From DAIPXZ01 sp036782995 (GTDB lineage Bacteria; Bacillota; Clostridia; Saccharofermentanales; Saccharofermentanaceae), in NCBI GenBank assembly GCA_036782995.1, contig DAIPXZ010000030.1, positions 1 through 9,656 of the forward strand: a stretch of DNA of 9,656 nucleotides. The letters are read 5' to 3'. The position numbers were made by a program, and so were the translations under genes. How positions within the stretch are numbered: the first letter of the stretch is position 1; each line of letters begins with the position of its first letter. Under the pieces are notes generated by a model. The model had not been told where the DNA came from, made no database searches, and was given only the letters and a program-made list of their open reading frames with translations. Below are positions 6,390 to 9,656 of this stretch, piece by piece.

Positions 6390-6418
6390 AGTATAGCACA
6401 AAACAGACTGCAAATCAA
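6390..6418 (-). promoter_or_regulatory. Promoter of the MFS-LuxR gene
   Basis: On the minus strand, TTGATT (6413-6418) and TATACT (6390-6395) are separated by exactly 17 bases, with an extended -10 TG before the -10. Its position forces translation to begin downstream of about 6383. Confidence 0.75.
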
Positions 6419-6443
6419 CCGCAAAGTATGCCATCAATAACTT
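6416..6443 (-). promoter_or_regulatory. Shared upstream box, copy 2
   Basis: On the minus strand this reads AAGTTATTGATGGCATAC, a short variable stretch, then CGGTTG running into the -35. It is the counterpart of 1670-1697 at identical spacing to the -10. It fills most of the gap between the SLOG stop (6455) and this promoter. Confidence 0.55.
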
Positions 6444-6454
6444 TTTATTTGGAA

Positions 6455-6946
6455 TCAAATACCCTGTTTTGCGATTAGATTATTGTCATGACCAGCGATG
6501 TCTCCCTCGTAGTTGGATAGGTTTGTAATGTTCAGTCCTTTTGTTTTGGCATATTTCAGCGTTTGCGCCGCTCCGCCCCATCCATGCTGGACGAAGGCAA
6601 TCAGATATTGTGATTGCTCTACCATCCAGCGGTTACGATGTGAAATCGCAAACCGGCGAGGAACTCTCTCAAGTCCATCGGGATACAATGTTTCAAATGC
6701 TTCATAATAGGAATGCTCGTTAATGACACCGGGCATATGCGCAAGAACGACTGAGTACAGTATATAAGGATACCTGTTCTTCATGTTGCGTAAAGCACTC
6801 AAGACAAGCAAATCAAAGGAGCCGTGAGTTCCAACATAAAAGGTATCAACGCCTTTCGAGACTAACATATCTTCGATTGTGCTGTTTAGCATTGGAACAA
6901 CAGCCTCATTGGTGTCATGGTGTCCGCAGAATGTGCAGGAACTCAC
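6455..6946 (-). CDS. SLOG-family (DUF1273-like) protein, 163 aa
   Basis: This is a small Rossmann-like cytoplasmic protein of the SLOG superfamily, close to DUF1273/YpsA-type proteins that are thought to sense or bind nucleotide-derived ligands. A TGHRD-like start (FCGHHD, residues 6-11) is followed by strand-turn YVGTHGSFD (37-45), then PRRFAISHRNRWMVEQS (about 96-112) with the family's R-N-x-W-M feature. The C-terminal HGWGGAAQTLKYA loop (about 120-132) is the second half of the presumed nucleotide pocket. The start is GTG at 6946, with GGAGG 8 bases before. The length is usual for the family. It stands alone behind a strong promoter with a leader of about 165 bases, and a broken XRE gene is divergent. 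Ligand and role are unknown. Confidence 0.85.
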   Translation of the reverse strand: MSSCTFCGHHDTNEAVVPMLNSTIEDMLVSKGVDTFYVGTHGSFDLLVLSALRNMKNRYPYILYSVVLAHMPGVINEHSYYEAFETLYPDGLERVPRRFAISHRNRWMVEQSQYLIAFVQHGWGGAAQTLKYAKTKGLNITNLSNYEGDIAGHDNNLIAKQGI

Positions 6947-7063
6947 TACAATATCCTCCGCTTACAATCAATAGAATCCCTTTTCCGAACCATCCGGTTG
7001 TATGTATGCTACCTGGAGGTATTTAACCTAAAAAGCAGATTCTTCATCTCACAAGTTCACGCT

Positions 7064-7077
7064 TCAATAGCTCAACG
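7064..7077. repeat. 14-bp direct repeat, copy 1
   Basis: TCAATAGCTCAACG occurs here and, identically, 80 bases away at 7144-7157. This copy lies in the transcribed leader of the SLOG gene, about 35-48 bases after the predicted start. It may be a second operator. Confidence 0.6.
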
Positions 7078-7118
7078 ATAAAGACAAATGCTTTCAGTGA
7101 GCTACTGTTTAATACTTT

Positions 7119-7147
7119 ATTATACTTTTGCTCAATATATTAGTCAA
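7119..7147 (-). promoter_or_regulatory. Strong promoter of the SLOG gene
   Basis: On the minus strand, TTGACT (7142-7147) and TATAAT (7119-7124) are separated by exactly 17 bases. Transcription should start near 7112, giving a leader of about 165 bases. The upstream copy of the 14-bp repeat overlaps its -35, so control by a repressor is likely. Confidence 0.85.
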
Positions 7148-7157
7148 TAGCTCAACG
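7144..7157. repeat. 14-bp direct repeat, copy 2
   Basis: This is the second copy of TCAATAGCTCAACG. It overlaps four bases of the SLOG promoter -35, the place expected of an operator. The divergent XRE protein may have bound it before that gene was disrupted (inference). Confidence 0.6.
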
Positions 7158-7222
7158 GTGCATACAGCGGAGAGCGCGTGTAAAGAATATAATTATAGTA
7201 AGAAAAACAGGAGGTAAGGCCG

Positions 7223-7303
7223 ATGAGTAAAGAAGTTGGATTCAAAAACAGAGACCGTTTTATAGAACTCGGTCTTACTATCGCATCACTGTGTTTTCGG
7301 TAA
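7223..7303 (+). pseudogene. XRE-family regulator cut off by the IS21 element (N-terminal 22-23 aa)
   Basis: An ATG at 7223 with AGGAGG 8 bases upstream (7209-7214) opens a frame of 26 codons. The first 22-23 residues (MSKEVGFKNRDRFIELGLTI and on to ASL) match the N-terminal run before the HTH in a common clostridial XRE regulator family. The frame then enters IS21 left-end sequence near 7290 and stops at 7301. The HTH itself is missing from the window. It may continue beyond the right end of the IS, outside the window. It is divergent from the SLOG gene and shares its control region, which suggests that it was the SLOG repressor. The disruption should therefore derepress SLOG. The family call comes from recall of the N-terminal signature, so it is fairly but not fully sure. 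Confidence 0.65.
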
Positions 7304-7333
7304 AATAAAAGTATCGCAAAAGGTCTCGAAAAA

Positions 7334-7386
7334 GTTAGCACCCCAAATGGCATAAAAAGTGAGCCATTGTCAGCACCTGAAATAAC
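7334..7386. repeat. IS21 left-end imperfect repeats and small inverted repeat
   Basis: Bases 7334-7351 and 7369-7386 are imperfect direct repeats of 18 bases, both GTYAGCACC followed by an A-rich end, 35 bases apart. They resemble the multiple transposase-binding sites at IS21 ends. Between them AATGGC (7346-7351) and GCCATT (7363-7368) form an inverted repeat. Confidence 0.5.
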
Positions 7387-7395
7387 CGCTACCAT
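7367..7395 (+). promoter_or_regulatory. Candidate weak promoter of istA
   Basis: TTGTCA (7367-7372) and TACCAT (7390-7395) are separated by 17 bases just upstream of the istA ribosome site (AAGGAGG, 7412-7418). The -10 matches consensus at only four of six bases. Confidence 0.3.
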
Positions 7396-7428
7396 TAGTT
7401 TGTTGAAGACTAAGGAGGTAGCAGAAAG

Positions 7429-8928
7429 GTGTTAAGAATGGCTCAAGTAAATAATATCAAAGATCTCTACGAAAATGAAGACCTAAGTTTGCGAGAAATT
7501 TCCCGAAAGACAGGTCACAGCTTCAAGACTGTCCAGAAGTACGCCTACCAGCTTGACTGGAGCGAGGACAATCTGCCGGATACCGAGCCAACGAGTTATC
7601 CGGTGCTGGGAGATTTCATTCCCGTGATTGACGAATGGCTGGAGGATGACCGCAAAATTCCGCGCAAGCAGCGCCACACCGTTTGGAGGATATTCTGCCG
7701 TTTGCGGGATGAACACGACTTCAGCGGCAGCTATTCCAGTGTGAAAAAATACGTCCGCAAAAAGCGGTTCGTGATGAATTCCAAGAACAGCGGTTATCTA
7801 CCGTTAGAGCATACGTTGGGCAGCGGGCAGGTGGATTTCGGCAAGCATCTCTACTACGATGGCGCCGGGCAGGAACAGGACGGCTATGCGCTGACCATTT
7901 CCTTCCCAAATTCCAATAAAGGCTACACCCAGACCTTACCCTCGCAGAACCAGGAATGCCTGCTCACGGGCATGAAGCGTATCTTTGAGCACATTGGCGG
8001 CGTACCGCCGGTGCTGCGCTTTGACAATATGTCCACCGCCGTTGTGCAGGTGCTCAAGGGTACAGACCGAATTCTCACAGACGGTTTTACACGGTTCATG
8101 CTGCATTACCGTTTCCGTGCGGAGTTTTGCAACCCGGCGTCCGGCAATGAAAAGGGCAACGTGGAAAACAAGGTGGGCTACAGCCGCAGGAATGCCTTTG
8201 TGCCAGTTCCGACTATTGTGTCCTTTGACGATTTCAACGAGTCCCTGTGGGATTGGTGCGAGAAGGATGCCCAGCGCCCTCACTACAAGAAGAAACTGCT
8301 TATTGAAGAGCTTTGGGAAGAGGACAAAGCAAGCCTTCTGCGCCTGCCGGAGTATCCGTTCTCGGTGTTCCGCTATGCGGCGCTGACGGTGAACAAAAGC
8401 GGCTTTGTGATCATTGAAACCAACAAATACGGACTTTCTCCCACGCTGGCCGGCGAAACGGTGCAGGCCAAGATTTACTTTGACCATGTGGAGTTTTTCC
8501 ATGACCACCACCCGGTTGGGCACTACCGCAGGAGCTACAAAACCAATGATGAGGTATTTGACTGGACGCAGTATGTGTCCGTGCTCTGCAAAAAGCCGGG
8601 AGCGATTGAGCACACCCGCTTCTTTCACCAGATGCCACAGCAGTGGCAGACGTTCTTGGAACAAGCCAACGGCAGGGAGCGGAAGAATGCACTCCAGCTA
8701 CTCAGCGAGATTGTTTCTGACGGCAATGCCGCCTTGTGCGCTGATGCGTTGGAGCTTGCCGGTGAGAACGGCCGCACGGATGCGGACAGCCTCCGGCAGT
8801 GCTATTACATGATTGCCAAGAAGGAATACCGACCTGATCCGCTTAAGCTGCCCGGTTCCCCAGCGCTGCACTACAATCCCAACCTCTCCGCCTACGATGG
8901 CCTGATGGGAGGTGATGCGAATGTCTGA
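7429..8928 (+). CDS. istA: IS21-family transposase IstA, 499 aa
   Basis: IstA is the DDE recombinase that cuts and joins the ends of the IS. An N-terminal HTH (about residues 18-42, LREISRKTGHSFKTVQKYAY) is followed by an RNase H-like catalytic core. The acidic triad is D136 in GQVDFG, D199 in LRFDNMS and E246 in the family's GNEKGNVENKV motif. A beta-rich C-terminal domain (about 325-400) follows. Full length for the family, with no frameshift. The start is GTG at 7429, with AAGGAGG ending 10 bases upstream. ATG at 7438 with AAAGG is an alternative. It overlaps istB by 8 bases, so the two are translationally coupled. The sequence looks richer in G+C than the flanking genes, which fits a newcomer. 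Confidence 0.95.
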   Translation: MLRMAQVNNIKDLYENEDLSLREISRKTGHSFKTVQKYAYQLDWSEDNLPDTEPTSYPVLGDFIPVIDEWLEDDRKIPRKQRHTVWRIFCRLRDEHDFSGSYSSVKKYVRKKRFVMNSKNSGYLPLEHTLGSGQVDFGKHLYYDGAGQEQDGYALTISFPNSNKGYTQTLPSQNQECLLTGMKRIFEHIGGVPPVLRFDNMSTAVVQVLKGTDRILTDGFTRFMLHYRFRAEFCNPASGNEKGNVENKVGYSRRNAFVPVPTIVSFDDFNESLWDWCEKDAQRPHYKKKLLIEELWEEDKASLLRLPEYPFSVFRYAALTVNKSGFVIIETNKYGLSPTLAGETVQAKIYFDHVEFFHDHHPVGHYRRSYKTNDEVFDWTQYVSVLCKKPGAIEHTRFFHQMPQQWQTFLEQANGRERKNALQLLSEIVSDGNAALCADALELAGENGRTDADSLRQCYYMIAKKEYRPDPLKLPGSPALHYNPNLSAYDGLMGGDANV

Positions 8929-9652
8929 GGAAATTGAGCTGATGATGCGGCAGGTGAAGCTGGGTGGCATGGCCAAGGAATGGCGCTCCGTCCAGTTTGT
9001 AAACACAGAGCAATATGTGACCGACCTGCTGAAACTGGAACTGAAGGAGCGCGAGGCCAACCGCATTAACCGCATGGTAAAAACCGCCGGTTTCCGGGTT
9101 CTGAAAACGCTGGATGATTTTGTGTGGACCCCCGCCATTGAACTGCCCAGCGGCTTGACGGCTGAGTATATGGGGGAGCTGCAATTCCTCACACCTAAAG
9201 AGAATCTCATTTTTATGGGCACCGTTGGTACAGGCAAAACTCACCTCGCCACGGCCATTGCATTGAAAGCCTGCCAGGAGGGACGGCGTGTCCGCTTTTA
9301 CACGGCGGCGTCTCTTGCCAATATCCTTTTGGAGAAGAACAACAAGGGCACGCTGAACAACTACCTCAGTACGCTGAAAAAAGTGGAGCTCATTGTAATT
9401 GACGAGATTGGTTTCGTGCCGCTCCACAAGGATGCCGCAGAGCTGCTGTTTCAGGTGATCTCCGACTGCTACGAACGCAAGAGTCTTATTATTACGTCCA
9501 ATCTGGAGTTCTCACAGTGGAACACCGTCTTTGGCGACAACCGTCTGACGGCTGCGCTGGTTGACCGGCTGATCCACCATTCTCACATTGTGATCTTCTC
9601 CGGCGAAAGCTACCGGCTTACCCAGTCCATGCAGCGCCAGCGCACTCGCTGA
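8921..9652 (+). CDS. istB: IS21 helper ATPase IstB, 243 aa
   Basis: IstB is the AAA+ ATPase that helps IstA and takes part in target choice, related to the DnaC helicase loader. An N-terminal helical domain comes first (about 1-90). The Walker A GTVGTGKT is at 100-107, Walker B LIVIDEIG at 157-164, a sensor-1 stretch LIITSN at about 189-194, and an arginine in VDRL at 216. All key residues are present and the length is typical. ATG 8921 is preferred because GGGAGG (8907-8912) lies 8 bases before it. The in-frame GTG at 8912 and ATG at 8915 are too close to that site. The stop is TGA at 9650, four bases before the window ends, and the right inverted repeat lies beyond. Confidence 0.95.
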   Translation: MSEEIELMMRQVKLGGMAKEWRSVQFVNTEQYVTDLLKLELKEREANRINRMVKTAGFRVLKTLDDFVWTPAIELPSGLTAEYMGELQFLTPKENLIFMGTVGTGKTHLATAIALKACQEGRRVRFYTAASLANILLEKNNKGTLNNYLSTLKKVELIVIDEIGFVPLHKDAAELLFQVISDCYERKSLIITSNLEFSQWNTVFGDNRLTAALVDRLIHHSHIVIFSGESYRLTQSMQRQRTR

Positions 9653-9656
9653 AAAA

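Larger units (their letters stand above)
6947..7222. other. Divergent intergenic region between SLOG and XRE fragment
   Basis: This 276-bp stretch contains no gene that I can support. It holds the long SLOG leader, two copies of a 14-bp repeat and the strong minus-strand promoter at 7119-7147. A plus-strand TATAAT at 7188-7193 lies before the XRE fragment but has no good -35. The stretch 6960-7060 shows nothing clear. Confidence 0.6.
7290..9656 (+). mobile_element. IS21-family insertion sequence, right end outside window
   Basis: This element has a left end near 7290 or 7292 starting with TG, as IS21 elements do, then a non-coding end with repeats, then istA and overlapping istB in the classical order. 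Its left junction falls inside the XRE regulator gene. The terminal inverted repeat and target duplication cannot be verified because the right end is past 9656. The two genes are intact, so the element may still be mobile. Confidence 0.85.

Noticed and set aside
6303..6458. Longer N-terminus for the MFS-LuxR protein (TTG start at 6458)
   Set aside because: The near-consensus promoter at 6390-6418 lies inside it, it has no ribosome site, and the extra residues do not resemble a membrane or sensor domain.
7144..7395. 83-codon minus-strand frame across the SLOG promoter and IS left end
   Set aside because: It spans the junction of two unrelated DNAs, has no ribosome site and covers well-supported control elements.
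7936..8664. 242-codon antisense frame inside istA
   Set aside because: It is antisense to an intact transposase with its full catalytic triad. Long antisense frames are common in G+C-richer genes.

Overview
The window looks like chromosomal or mobile-island DNA from an anaerobic Firmicute, most likely a gut-type clostridium. The signs are a MinD-type ATPase with two inserted 4Fe-4S motifs, AGGAGG-type ribosome binding sites before most genes, frequent GTG/TTG starts, a SLOG (DUF1273-like) protein, a 12-TM/LuxR fusion regulator and an IS21 element. Species assignment is inference only.

Layout. (1) 1-494, plus strand: the front of a MinD/ferredoxin ATPase gene, broken at about 478. It runs head-on into the equally broken front of a protein-kinase-like gene on the minus strand (757 down to about 480), so two truncated genes meet at one breakpoint. 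(2) 1591-480, minus strand: a control operon made of a 75-aa XRE repressor-like protein, a possible 42-aa small ORF, a 142-aa HTH-like protein and the kinase fragment. It is driven by a near-consensus promoter at 1644-1672. (3) 4713-1917, minus strand: an unassigned three-gene envelope operon (membrane-anchored SHOCT protein, two-TM protein, lipoprotein) that ends at a hairpin terminator at 1759-1798. (4) 6302-4929, minus strand: a 12-TM MFS-like protein fused to a C-terminal LuxR/GerE HTH, with its own promoter, a leader palindrome and a strong terminator. (5) 6946-6455, minus strand: a SLOG-family protein behind a strong promoter and a repeated 14-bp element. (6) 7223-7303, plus strand: the first codons of an XRE regulator, cut off by the left end of an IS21-family element. 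Its istA and istB genes fill the rest of the window, and its right end lies outside.

How the parts relate. The most interesting non-coding signal is that the promoter of the XRE/HTH/kinase operon and the promoter of the MFS-LuxR gene, about 4.7 kb apart, match over 54 bp (41 identities by hand count). They share a 17-bp box with one mismatch that lies at exactly the same distance upstream of both -10 hexamers. This suggests one regulator, possibly the membrane-tethered LuxR protein itself, controls both units. The SLOG gene was probably under divergent control by the XRE gene that IS21 disrupted.

No tRNA, rRNA, CRISPR array, riboswitch or replication origin was recognised.
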